Assembly: GCA_037013685.1 (NCBI GenBank)
Contig: CM072889.1
Coordinates: forward strand, 19,291,976-19,355,975
Reading direction: 5' to 3'
Source: Acridotheres tristis
Lineage: Eukaryota; Chordata; Aves; Passeriformes; Sturnidae
DNA length: 64,000 nt
Below are positions 48,849 through 60,131 of the stretch, piece after piece (within the stretch, counting starts at the first letter, position 1; every line of letters begins with the position of its first letter). Made by a program: the position numbers and the translations under genes. The notes below the pieces were generated by a model that had not been told where the DNA came from, searched no databases, and worked only from the letters and a program-made list of their open reading frames with translations.

Positions 48849-49393
48849 TGGGATATGTTCCTTAACCTGGGGTATGTTCCCTAAACTGGGATATGTTCCC
48901 TGTTTGGGATATGTTCCTGTTTGGGATATGTTCCCTAAACTGGGATATGTTCCCTAAACTGGGATATGTTCCCTAAACTGGGATATGTTCCTGTTTGGGA
49001 TATGTTCCCGTTTGGGATATGTTCCTGTTTGGGATATGTTCCCTGTTTGGGATATGGTCCCTAAACTGGAATATGTTCCTGTTTGGGATATGTTCCCTAC
49101 TGGGATATGTTCCCTAATCAGGGATATGTTCCTAATCTGGGATATGTTCTATACCTGGGCTATGTTCCTAATCTGGGATATGTTCCCTAAAGTGGGATAT
49201 GTTCTCTACCTGGGATATGTTCTCTGTCTGGGATATGTTCCCTACTGGGATATGTTTCCTGAACTGGGATGTATTCTCTAAATTGGGATATGATCCCTCA
49301 TATGGGCTGTGTTCCCTAACCTGGGCTATGTTCTGTACCTGGGATATGTTCCCTGTTTGGGCTATGTTCTGTACCTGGGCTGTGTGTGTTCCC
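48849..49393. repeat. 17-20-bp minisatellite (gggatatgttccctaaact)
   Basis: About 29 units sharing the core gggatatgttcc with a variable tail (ctaaact, tgttt, ctactg, taatct, ctgtctg), so spacing changes between 16 and 21 bp. Toward the 3' end the core shifts to gggctatgtt. The tail variation, including length, exceeds core variation. Open frames reading WDMFP or GYVP repeats (for example 48,985-49,281) are by-products. Confidence 0.93.
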
Positions 49394-49980
49394 ACCATCC
49401 CGTTCCTGTGATCAGACTCTCTCAGAGCAGTTTGTCTTTAGGAATTCCGCCGTGTCTGCCCTGAGCTGTTCCCGGGTTGTTGTGGCAGTGCTGGCAGCAG
49501 AGTTTGAGCTCGCTGCTCTCTGGGATCCCGAGGAGCAAATTCCCTTTTCCTGGCAGGCTGCTCTGCTGAGTGCTGGAGGCAGCAGCGGGTGTCACCTCAC
49601 ACGGCACAGGTCGGCAGGAAAGCTCAGGAAAAGTTCAGGCAGGCCGGGATGAGGAGCTGGGCAAACCCCCCTGCAGGTGCGTGCCTGCAGCTCACACCTG
49701 GGCCCTGCCCTTGGAGGCTGCAGGCGATGCAGAGGATGCTGCACGGGCAGGAGGACACCAGGGGTACCTGAACACAGCTCCGCAGGTGCCACAGAGCATC
49801 CTGAACATCCAGGAGCGTTTAAAAAGCTGGGCAGGCTTTGGGGCTTTGAAGAGAGGAGCGGTTCCTCAGCATTCAGCTGGCAAAGCGGGCGGTCGCTCTC
49901 TGCTCGTTTATGCGCGAGGTGTCTCTGCACAGCTCTGCAAAGGAATCTTCTAAGAAAATAATGCATGTGGCAAAAAGCCA
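49394..49980. other. GC-rich stretch with raised CpG
   Basis: About 20 CpGs by hand count between 49,440 and 49,960, clustered at both ends (ttccgccgtg; agcgggcggtcgct; tgcgcgagg). It is richer in CpG than the surroundings but probably below the usual CpG-island threshold. Overlapping frames occur in several phases (49,570-49,953 plus; 49,592-49,966 minus) and none has a recognised domain. A decayed promoter or a weak CpG island is possible. No TATA box, exon or splice donor is convincing. Confidence 0.35.
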
Positions 49981-50269
49981 GCCAGGGGAGCAGCTAGAGG
50001 AGAAGCAAGTGAAGCGCTTTGATTCCGGGCATGAATATTCTAAGCAGACAGATACATGTCAACTTTACCTGCTACCTTTAGCACACGCGTTTTGTTTAAA
50101 CCCGGCGCTGTGCAGCAAACATTAGATGCTCTTGACACCCCTGCTGCCCACATTCCTTTTAACAACTCATCTCTGGAAGCTTTTTCAGAGCCTAGGGGTG
50201 TTGTACTTCAGCGTGTTCGTTCTTCTCAACTTCTCCTGGTTTTGTTTTTGGTTTTTTTTTTTTTTTTTA
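49981..50269. other. Unique non-coding DNA
   Basis: Retains some CpGs (aagcgcttt, cacgcg, cccggcg, cagcgtgttcg) and continues into the candidate element downstream. A poly-T at 50,254-50,268 separates the two. Confidence 0.4.
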
Positions 50270-50480
50270 AACAAGTTTAATGAAACACGTATTTAATTAG
50301 CAACATGCTAATGAATAAATACAAACAGATATGCCCCTGCACACGACGCTATTGAAAAAGAGTGTCAGTGTGAGTTTTAAAAATTAAAGCCAACGTTACA
50401 AAAGGCAAATATGTTGAATAAATAATGGCTGCTGCTATTTACAAAGCACACAAGCCAAGAAGGGAACCTCCCTTGTTAAA
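50270..50480. promoter_or_regulatory. Candidate conserved non-coding element with homeodomain/POU/forkhead-like sites
   Basis: Within about 60 bp from 50,285 the sequence holds cacgtatttaattag (homeodomain core ttaattag), catgctaatgaa (octamer-like atgctaat overlapping a taatga core), ataaatacaaaca (forkhead-like) and cagatatg (E-box-like). CpGs are kept at cacacgacgct and caacgtt. No frame is open across it. Dense clustering of such cores is typical of developmental enhancers. The claim is motif-based inference. Confidence 0.33.
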
Positions 50481-51837
50481 AACGAGAAGATTGGGGAAAA
50501 AAACACAGACAAGCTGGAAGTATTTGCAGTAGAATTTTATTCCTTTCTCTTTCATTCCATTCCTTTGGGACATGGTCTAGTTCTTGTTATTACTCTTGTG
50601 GATGCGTTGAGGATCCTGCAGTGCAGGGGGTGAGAGTTTGGGTGCTGAGGAGGAGGAGGAGGAGGCAGAGCTGCTCCTCTCACAGCTTGGGCCACAGTGC
50701 TGCCTTCACCTGGGCAGATGTTTCTGTTCCTAGGGTGGCTGTTTAGACATTTCAGGATCTCTGAGACTTTTTGGTGAAGCAGAAGGAACAGGCTGAAGCT
50801 ATTTTTGTATCGCATTAATATCTTTGTTCCTTTTACTTTCACCTATTTTCAGTATGTTCTGTTCCTGTTCTGTCTGTAGTGACGCTGTGCATTGAAGGGT
50901 GTTTGATTTTTAGGGATGACTAAGTTTCAGTGGTAGATCAGAAAAATTCTTCACAGGGCCAGATTTGGATGTATTTATCAAATAAAACCAGTCCTGTATT
51001 CTTAACACAGATAAAACAATTATCACTCTGCAACATAGAGGCTGTAGTTTTTAAAGAATTTTAGAAAACTCCAGAGGTAAACATGCAACAGCAGTATCAA
51101 CTGTTTGCTAAGATTTATAGGAGTAATTTGTTATCACACTTACTTTCTGCTACAATACTGAGATTGGGAGCAATGATAAATGCAGAATTCAAGGGCTTAC
51201 ATAATGCACCCTTAAGTATTTAAAGATATTCCTGTAGGATCCTGACCATCCATTTCTAAGTTCTTAGTCAAGCTGTGTATTTCAAATCACCTTTTTCTTT
51301 TTTTTTTTAAATCTTGAATTTTAAAAAGGTTCCCTTTCAGTATAATTATGATCTGTACTCTGCCAGCTTGTGTCTAACCAAACTCTTTGCCCTGGGGATT
51401 TGAGGACGTTGAATAAGTAGTGCTGTGGAGCAGAAACACATTTTCTCTTAAGATTCAAACACAGAAATAAAGAACAAACTAATGATCAAGTGGTAGTCTC
51501 ACACAGACCTGGAGTATTCTGTAATGATATACAGACACGTTTCTGCTTTTCAAAACAAAAATATATCCAACACTGAACCCAGCACTCATCTTCTAAAAGT
51601 GCTGCTTATTATTCACTGTTAGCAGACAAATGAGAAGCTGTGTTTGTACCAGGTACACATCTCATACATTCCAGCATATATTCGGTATTTATTCCCATCC
51701 CACTCTCATCTGTGTAAGCAGGAGAAGCTTTCCTGGACAAGCTGGGGATCAGGAGGAGCCAGCAGGGCCTGACATCTCAGAGCAGCCCCAGCGTGGGCTG
51801 AGCCCCCCCTGCACCCACACAGGGAGCCCCAGACTGC
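50481..51837. other. Unique non-coding stretch
   Basis: A short (gga)n tract lies at 50,648-50,665. No gene supported. The first part of a long plus frame starting at 51,630 is unique sequence, but it runs straight into the following array and has no independent support. Confidence 0.5.
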
Positions 51838-52716
51838 AGCTTTACTGCTCTACCTGTACTGCTCTACCTGTACTGCTTCACCTGTACCTGTCTTACCTGT
51901 ACTGCTCTACCTGTACTGCTCTACCTGTACTGCTCTACCTGTACCTGTCTTACCTGTACTGCTCTACCTGTACTGCTTTACTGCTCTACCTGTACTGCTC
52001 TACCTGTACTGCTTCACCTGTACTGCTCTACCTGTACTGCTCTACCTGTACTGCTCTACCTGTACTGCTTCACCTGTACCTGTCTTACCTGTACTGCTCT
52101 ACCTGTACTGCTTCACCTGCACTGCTCTACCTGTACTGCTTTACTGCTCTACCTGTACTGCTCTACCTGTACTGCTTCACCTGCACTGCTCTACCTGTAC
52201 TGCTTTACTGCTCTACCTGTACTGCTCTACCTGTACTGCTTCACCTGTACCTGTCTTACCTGTACTGCTCTACCTGTACTGCTCTACCTGCACTGCTCTA
52301 CCTGTACTGCTCTACCTGTACTGCTTCACCTGTACCTGTCTTACCTGTACTGCTCTACCTGTACTGCTTCACCTGTACCTGTCTTACCTGTACTGCTCTA
52401 CCTGTACTGCTCTACCTGTACTGCTTCACCTGTACCTGTCTTACCTGCACTGCTCTACCTGCACTGCTCTACCTGCACTGCTCTACCTGTACTGCTCTAC
52501 CTGTACTGCTTCACCTGTACCTGTCTTACCTGTACTGCTTCACCTGCACTGCTCTACCTGTACTGCTTCACCTGCACTGCTCTACCTGTACTGCTTTGCC
52601 TGTACTGCTTCACCTGCACCTGTCTTACCTGCACTGCTTCACCCGCAGCTTCCTTACCTGCACCTGCCTTACCTGCACCTGTCTTACCTGCACTGCTTTA
52701 CCTGCACTGCTTTCCG
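51838..52716. repeat. 14-bp minisatellite (tactgctctacctg) with interspersed modules
   Basis: The basic unit is tactgctctacctg. A second module, tactgcttcacctg followed by tacctgtcttacctg, is inserted at irregular intervals (for example near 51,869, 52,066, 52,236, 52,321, 52,366, 52,421 and 52,506). A shorter tactgcttta also occurs. The distal 150 bp changes to cacctg/cactgc versions. Since 14 is not a multiple of three, one frame (51,630-53,030, 466 codons) reads a Leu/Cys/Tyr-rich repeat. Its length reflects absence of stops, not a gene. Confidence 0.96.
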
Positions 52717-55700
52717 TGCAGTGCAGAGCTGGAGTTCAGGGCTCCATGCTGTGCAGCAGTGACTTGGTCAGTGATGGCACCATCATTCCAAACTGCCCCC
52801 AAACTCCTCCTTCTCCTTCCCCAGCTTCATGTGCTGCCCGTGAGGCCACAAGGTCTGAGGTGTCACTGGGGGCCAGGTGTGCTGGCTGTGTCCCCCTGGG
52901 CACACCTGGGTACCCCCAGCCCCCCTGGGCACCCCCAGCCCTGGCTCTGTGTGACCTCTGCTCAGGGATAGCAAAACCATCCCTGAGTTATCAACACTTG
53001 CCAGCACAAATCCAAGACACAGCCCCATAATGGCTGCTCTGAAGAAATTCACTTTATTGCAGTCCAAACCAGCACAGCACTCCTGGCCTTTATTCCCTCT
53101 TTTCCCTGGACCTAGCAGGATGAAAAGGAAGCAGCTCCTACGTAGGTTGTGGCTCTGATGGCTGCTGCTGTTGGCTTTGGATGCAGTGAGCCAGAATTCT
53201 AGAGAAAGAGCTGTTTCTGTAGGGAATAAATGTAAGTTAAGACAGAAATTAGAGGAGAAATTCTTTCCTTAGTGAAAGATCAAAGGGAAGGACATGGACA
53301 TAAAATTCATCTTTGATTGCTGATGAATTCTGAGCTGATCTATCCTAAATCAGGTCTGGAGACTGGTGACGAGGAATGATTTCTCTTGACCTTTCTGCAT
53401 GACTTTTCCTTATTTGTTGGATTTGTTTTGAGATTTATTTGTGTGCATGTGTGTGTGTGTATGGTTTGGGTTTTGGTTAGTTTTGGAGTTTTTGAATAGG
53501 AAAATTTATGGAAACATAGGCAAAAATCTTGTAGATTTTGGGAGCACTGGGCTTTTGCTGTTTGCCTTCAGGATCTGTAGAGTTAGACCAGAGTTGAAGA
53601 CTTGAAAATCCCACCTGGACAGTTCCTTAATGCAGAAGTGCTTTAGGACGATGTAATACAGTCACTGTGGGAGTGGAGATCATTGTCAGGATCATAGCAG
53701 TGGAGGAACTCATCCATGAGACTCTGTCTTTATTAAGCTCAGCTTCACACTATTAAGAAGTCTTGAGATTGCCTGTCCTTCTAATGGACTGTAAGTTCAC
53801 TTTCAAAATGATGCTATAAAATGATTCAAAGTGTGGCTGCCCAAAATACAGAAACTCTCATCCTGTGTATTTACCAAAGCAGCCAGAGTGCCTTGTGAAG
53901 AAAATAAAATAAGAGAATGCTTTATTATTTCTTAGATGTGGCATAGTCAAAGGGCATGCACATAAAAATATATGTGTTGAAAAGAAATATGACAAAAATA
54001 CTCTTCTAAAAGCTCCTTGAGGAATATCAGATGGATCCAGTGATTCAAATGTGAGCAGCATTTTCACATTGGTGGTCCATTAGTCCATCTTTTCCAATGA
54101 ACCTGAAGATAAGACATTGCAATGCAGTCTGGACACGCTTTCCCCTCATCTTCTGTTACTAAGCAACTTGGGTGAAAATGGAAAGATGAACTCACTGGTA
54201 TTGATGTGGTGAGTAGGAGCACATCTAGGCTGCAAAACAGGATGTTGCCTTGGAAGAGAGAAAAATGGAATTTCCGAATAACAATGAAAGCCCAAATTAA
54301 ACCAAGCAATGATGCACACACCTCTTTGCTGCTTGCCTCGATTTTGTTTAAAAACACAAGACAAATCCAAGGAGAATTCCAGCTGAACGCTCATCCAGTT
54401 TCCTTCCTGCCTCAGACAGATGTTGGATGAAAAAAACTGGCTTAATGTGTGCATTGAAAAAGGCAGAGCACAGCAGCCTGTCACCTCCCCACTCCTGCCC
54501 CAGCTCTGCTGCCAGAGCTCAGGCTGGCACTCCAAATTGTGTAAATTCACTTTATGTGGTCATCAGGGAAGGGCTGCAGCAGCAAATCACAGCTCCAAAA
54601 GACTGTGATGAGAGCAGGAAGTGAACTTCCTTCACTTTTTTTTTCTTCATGGGAAGAGTAAAATGGCTCAGTGTAGGCTTGGAAAGTTTTTAAGATGTGG
54701 TGAATGCAGGTCTGGAGTCAGCCTGAAAGGCTGGCTAAGAGAATTGGGAGGTAAATACAAGCATTCCCTGCAGCGCTTTGTAGTTTCACTTTAGAAGGAC
54801 TGGGGAGAAACAGAAAGATACTAAATGAATTGAGAACTTTAATCAAAAGGACTAAAAAAGAGATAAGCTGACTAGAGGAAAAAAAAAATGCAGGTTAGCA
54901 AACAAAGAACAAAGAGAGTGTTTGAATACAATTACCAAGAAATAAGGAATAGAAATAGGGCACTCATGCAGACAGAGAAGGGAGGGAAGGTTGAGCAAGA
55001 CAGGAATTTCTGAAGATCCATATGGAGTTGTGCAGAAGGTATCGGAGGGAAAGAGGATGCAGAAGTTCATCTGTCTCTGAGAACCTAATTGAAGTGAAGG
55101 ATGGAAATTGGGTCAGAAAAAAATAACAAAACCCTCCTTCTCTTCCTCCCAATTTTCCTTCTCTTCCTTTAATATTTATGTGTGTTATTAAAGAAACATT
55201 TCTGGAAGGCACTGAGAGCAGAAGCTGCAAGTATCCCTGCAGAGAATACCTTGCTACAGCAAAATGTTCAACATTCGAGTCTGACTCCCTCCAAACACAG
55301 GAACAGGAAACTGCAAATGCCAGTGGCAAAGGGCAGGCTCAGATAAATGACAGGGTGATACAGGAGACACAGGAGAGGGACACGAGCAGAAGGGCTGGGG
55401 ACAGCAGGGATGGCACTGCAGTGTGCCACAGCCAGGCTTTGCCATCAGCAGCACATGGGTGGCATCTCTGAGGCTGCAGGGGATGGATCCCAGCTCCTCT
55501 GGTGGCACCCCAGGGAAACTCTGTCTGCTGCTCCTGCTGTGGCAGTGGGAGCGTGGTTTGTCATGCTAAGGCAAACAAACAGCCCCCACCTTTGTGAACC
55601 GTGCACTAAATGGATTATTGACAGTCTGCCCTCAGTGAAAACATCCTTCAGTGGATTTGGGTTGTCTCTTAAAGCCATACTCTGACAAATATTTCCTTGG

Positions 55701-55758
55701 GTGGCAGTGCTGGCTTAAGCAGTTTGTGTCCATGTCCTTGTCACCTGCCCCTGGTGAC
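52717..55758. other. Unique non-coding stretch
   Basis: No gene supported. Near 52,900-52,945 short gggcaccccc/cagcccccc repeats occur. A (gt)n tract lies at 53,441-53,462 and a poly-A at 54,880-54,888. Confidence 0.5.
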
Positions 55759-56056
55759 ACCAGACTGCTCAGGGGCAGGTGCTGACCACACCTTGGGCAG
55801 GACACAGCACCCAAATGTCACCCTGGTGTCACCAAACTGCTCAGGGGCAGGTGCTGACCACACCTTGGGCAGGACACAGCACCCAAATGTCACCCTGCTG
55901 TCACCAAACTGCTCAGGGGCAGGTGCTGACCACACCTTGGGCAGGACACAGCACCCAAATGTCACCCTGGTGTCACCAAACTGCTCAGGGGCAGGTGCTG
56001 ACCACACCTTGGGCAGGACACAGCACCCAAATGTCACCCTGCTGTCACCAAACCGG
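55759..56056. repeat. 72-bp tandem repeat, about 4.1 units
   Basis: Units start at 55,759, 55,831, 55,903 and 55,975 with exactly 72-bp spacing, and a partial fifth at 56,047. Each contains actgctcaggggcaggtgct, gaccacaccttgggcaggac and acagcacccaaatgtcaccc. Alternate units end ctggtg or ctgctg, so units 1 and 3 and units 2 and 4 are most alike, suggesting a 144-bp doubling. As 72 is 24 codons, several frames stay open (for example 55,697-56,092 plus, 131 codons). I regard them as artefacts. Confidence 0.96.
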
Positions 56057-59000
56057 TGTGGAGCACAAGAGGATGCTCATGCCCACCACTGACACCCCCT
56101 CAGTGGAAGGAAAAATGGAATTTGGCTCGTTTCATTTGCATGAGGGTGGTAAATAGACACAGATATAACTGATATATCTGAAGCTTGGTATAAAATAATG
56201 TTCTGGTGTTGGTAACTCGAGCAGGGTTAGAGATAAGTGGCTTGAAAGTGTGATTTGGGTTTTTACAATTATTTAAATGTTTCCATCACTAATAAAGCCT
56301 CAGGTGCTCCATGAGGGACCTGGTTTTTCCACCATGGAGTTTCTCTCTGTTGACATGTTGGATGTTGAGGACTTAAACCCATTTCTTTCATTGTACACCT
56401 CAGTGAAGCAGTTTGGTTTACAGGTGCTGTTCTTTCCTATTAAATAGCAGAGGTTCATTTTAATACAGCTGAAGAGGGTGGTCTTGTTGCTCAAAACATG
56501 GAACTCAGAGAGGTTTGACTTGCAAAAAAACTTAAAGATTTCTCTGTGCCTCGTTGCAGATGCAGGAGCAGGAAGGTGGGTGAAAGAGAAGTGTGTCAGA
56601 TTTCTAGAGCAGCAGGTACAAGTATTGCCCCACAAAAGAAGCTGAGAAAAGTTTCTTTTGACATGGGACCTGAATGCTGAAACAGCTTGGGTCTCTGAAC
56701 AAGAAACTCTTGATTATTCTTTGGATCCTTTTTTCTTTCATTTGGATTTGCAGAAAGAGAATTTCATCTGCACTTTTGCTGTAGGACTGACTTGTTGTGA
56801 ATATGTATCTGGCTCACACAAGTGACTCTGTGTCCCAGTGGGAACAACTCAGGGAAGCCCAAAGTACCTTGCAGGGTCAGCACTTGGTGCTGTGCTTTTT
56901 GATACACCTGATTTGAGAGGCAAGAATGTTTGCTTCCTTCCCAAGGATAAGTGCATGCTTCACACAATGGGGAATTCTCAATTGTGCCTCTTTTTCTGCA
57001 GTGACTCTTAAGATATTGATACTTTGGTATCCTGAATCTGGGTTATAAAATGCTGCAGGGTGCTTTGTTAATAAAATGTGCAGCACTGTGCCACAGTGCC
57101 TTAGAGCAGGTGAATTTCTGACACACAGCCACCTGACTTAGCTCTTGATCCCATGATGGAAACTTGGATGGTTTTTCTACTTTCAGAAACCCACCCTTGA
57201 AACAGCAGAAAGATGCAAACACTCAATTTCTTACTCACCAGGTAGCCTTCATTCCCATGCAGGCTTTCTGCCAACAATTGCAGGTTGCAGTTGGCCAGAT
57301 AGAATTTTAATTCTGTCCTTTCTGGTCACCTAGGAGAACCGGTGGTAACACCAAGGAAAGTCAACAAATTCCTGGCAAAACTGAAACATCCAGCACTTCA
57401 AAAGCCAATGTATAAAGCAGTATATAAAATGACAACATCTAAAAGCTGCAGCAATCCCCTGAGGGTGCCCCATTTCTACCTTGGAAGAGAATGATGGTTG
57501 AGATCTATGAAATACCAGATTACTCAATTCATTGCCAGTAGTTGAGAACTGCATTAATCAAGAGAGGTAGCAGTTGTGAAATGCCATGGTTACAGTGAGA
57601 GAGCGTGTTTGTTTGTTTGGTTTTTTCTGTGTAATCAAGCACACAAAGTTGGGTGAAACAAACAGATGAAGGAGCAAGAAATGAACAATGGAATTAATGA
57701 CGGGCTAACAGCAGGCCCAGTGCTTTGGACGAGGCACACTCCTACTCTGCAGGTGTCAGATGATCTGATTTAGGCATCCAGATGATTCTTCATTACTGCT
57801 CTAACCTGCTGAATCAATTAGCTCTCTCATTAGTGGTTTCACCATGGCATTCATCTCTCAGAGAGGCTGTGCTGGCACTGCAGGGTTTTTCTCAGGGGCA
57901 TCAATGGCCTCGACCCAAGCTGCTGCTGTGCCAGCAGGGGTGGCAGTGCCTCCTTCCCACACACCCTGCTCCCCCTCTCACCTAAAATCATATGGAGACA
58001 CTCTGAGCATTCTTGCCACCTCCAGGATTATCTCAGCAAAGCCTATTCTGAACTTTCCCCACTGTATTTCTCTCTTCAGATAAATGCATTTTTTTTCCCC
58101 ATAGTGTACCCATGGTTTACAGACAGGTGATGTTGAAGCCTCCTGTGGGAGGGCACTCATCAGTTTTATTGCTCTTGGATCCAAACTGGCTCAGGAAGAG
58201 TTCTCTATTCACCCACAGCACTGTGTTTTGCCACTCAGATGTATCTTTGGAGTTACTTGGCTTTAATCAGTGGCATTCTGATGATAGAATGGGAAAATGA
58301 GGCCAGTCACCCTCAGTCAGCACAGACATGGTGTCCTACCTACAGAGAGAACATTCCTGAACTGGAGAGAGGCAGAGGGATCTCACTGGGAGCTGTGCCT
58401 GAGTGAGCAGGACAGAATGGGGCTACCATTTGTAACCAGCAGGGAAATGCGAGCAAGCACCTGCAGGAGATTTCAGAGAAAGATCAGTGCTAGTGATGGA
58501 GCTGCTCCTGCAGGGTTAGGCTGGCAGGTGTCTGCACACAGCACCACCCTCCCCTCTGTCCTCTGCATCCTCTGAACTTATTTCAAATGGGTTTGCATGT
58601 CTCAGAGGGCCTGAACACTTAGGAGCAAAAACCCATCCTCCTGCAGGTGAGGGATGACTGAAATAGCTGAGGGATGAGGAGCTGCCCGTGTTTCACAGGC
58701 AGGAGTGGCTGAGAGCTGCTGGAGCTGCACTGGGGTGAGGGAAACAGCGACGTGTGGTCACTGGGGGAGCAGGGGATCACCATGCACCCAGCCTTCTTTT
58801 CTATTTTGGGGCTGTCAGGAGTTTCCTCTCTTAGCAGCCCAGGCATGTCTGTGGATTTGCATGCTGTGCTCTCTGCTCCACAGATATGCCTTAGATTTCG
58901 GAGTACTTGCAGCTCAAAAAGAAAATTCAGAAAATTCAGCACCCAAGGAGAGCAATTCGAGGACTGATCTCACTTTAGTCTTCTCAGGCACAATTACTGC

Positions 59001-59767
59001 TGCAAGAGGAAGAAAGAGAAATAATGATATCAAATCAATAGTGAGGGAATGAATAAAAAAAAACACATTGTGGTGTATGAGGATATAAGAGAAAGGAAAA
59101 ATTCCTGGTAAATGAACTGGACCAAATCCTGATGCTCTCTGAATCGATGTGGAGCCAGCAGGCAGAATTTGGCCCTTGATGATTATAACTCCCTTTTCCT
59201 GGCAATTTACTGAAGCTTTCAGTGAAATCATTTCTCAGAAATAAAGATGTGTGTGTCAGTGTGAACACTGTGATCAGTTAAATGCTAACTAGCATGGCTT
59301 TGTGAAGTCTCATTCGTTAATCTTTCAGGCTGTGTAAGAGAAGATGCTTTTGAAGTGCAAAATATTTTCATTACGGTGATACACAGAGCAGGTTCTGTGC
59401 CTCATTCAGATGTAAGAACGCTGAAAGTGGCACATGAGGGTGCCAGATCTGTGCCAGATCCCGAGTCTCTGCTGCCTTCCCCACATTCTTCTCACCTGGA
59501 AGGGGTGACAAGCTTTCTGATGTGCAGTGCCTTGAAATTCCCTCTTTAATTTCCTGCTTTCCGTGCTTGAACTGCTCTGACACCTGCTTTGCTGCTGATG
59601 ACTGCTCCGAGATTATTTCCATTTTTTGTGGGATGTCCAGCTCTGGTACCTCTGGCTATATGATCATACTTAGATGCAATTTAACCCACTCTCCCTGCTC
59701 TGCTTGTACACAAAGAAACAGATCCTAATGCCTGGAAAATTGGTAGGAATGGCACAGAGTGCAGTGG
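56057..59767. other. Unique non-coding stretch
   Basis: No gene supported. No transposon or RNA recognised. Short frames only. A poly-A at 59,057-59,065 and a poly-T at 58,090-58,097 are simple sequence. Confidence 0.5.
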
Positions 59768-60131
59768 TGAGTCCTAGGGAATTTGTGTGAGTTATAGGGA
59801 ATTTGTGCAGTCCCACAATGATGGGGCTGTGATTTGTAGGGAATTTTTGTGCATTCCCAGTTTTGGGGCTGTGAGTTGAAGGGAATTTGGGAGAGTTATA
59901 GGGAATTTGTGCATTCACAGTTATGGGGCTGTGAGTTATAGGGAATTTGTGCATTCCCAGTTTTGGGGCTGTGAGTTGAAGGGAATTTGTGAGAGTTATA
60001 GGGAATTTGTGTATTCACAGTGATGGGGCTGTGAGTTACAGGGAATTTTTGTGAGTTATATGGAATTTGTGCATTCCCACAATGATGGGGCTGTGATTTT
60101 TAGGGAATTTTTGTGCATTCCCACAATGCTG
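59768..60131. repeat. Modular 20/40-bp minisatellite (gggaatttgtg)
   Basis: Every module begins gggaattt. A 40-bp form continues gtgcattcccagttttgggg and ends gtgagttgaa or similar. A 20-bp form continues gtgagagttata. In the best part, modules fall at 59,881 (20), 59,901 (40), 59,941 (40), 59,981 (20), 60,001 (40) and 60,041 (20). The 20-bp form equals the two ends of the 40-bp form joined, so one derives from the other by a 20-bp deletion or insertion. The array is degenerate at both edges. Confidence 0.92.

Noticed and set aside
49440..49960. CpG island promoter
   Set aside because: CpG is raised but by hand count the observed-to-expected ratio is near 0.5, below the usual limit, and no exon or transcript start is evident.
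51630..53030. 466-codon frame as a membrane protein gene
   Set aside because: The hydrophobic Leu/Cys/Tyr content comes entirely from the 14-bp repeat and no unique domain flanks it.
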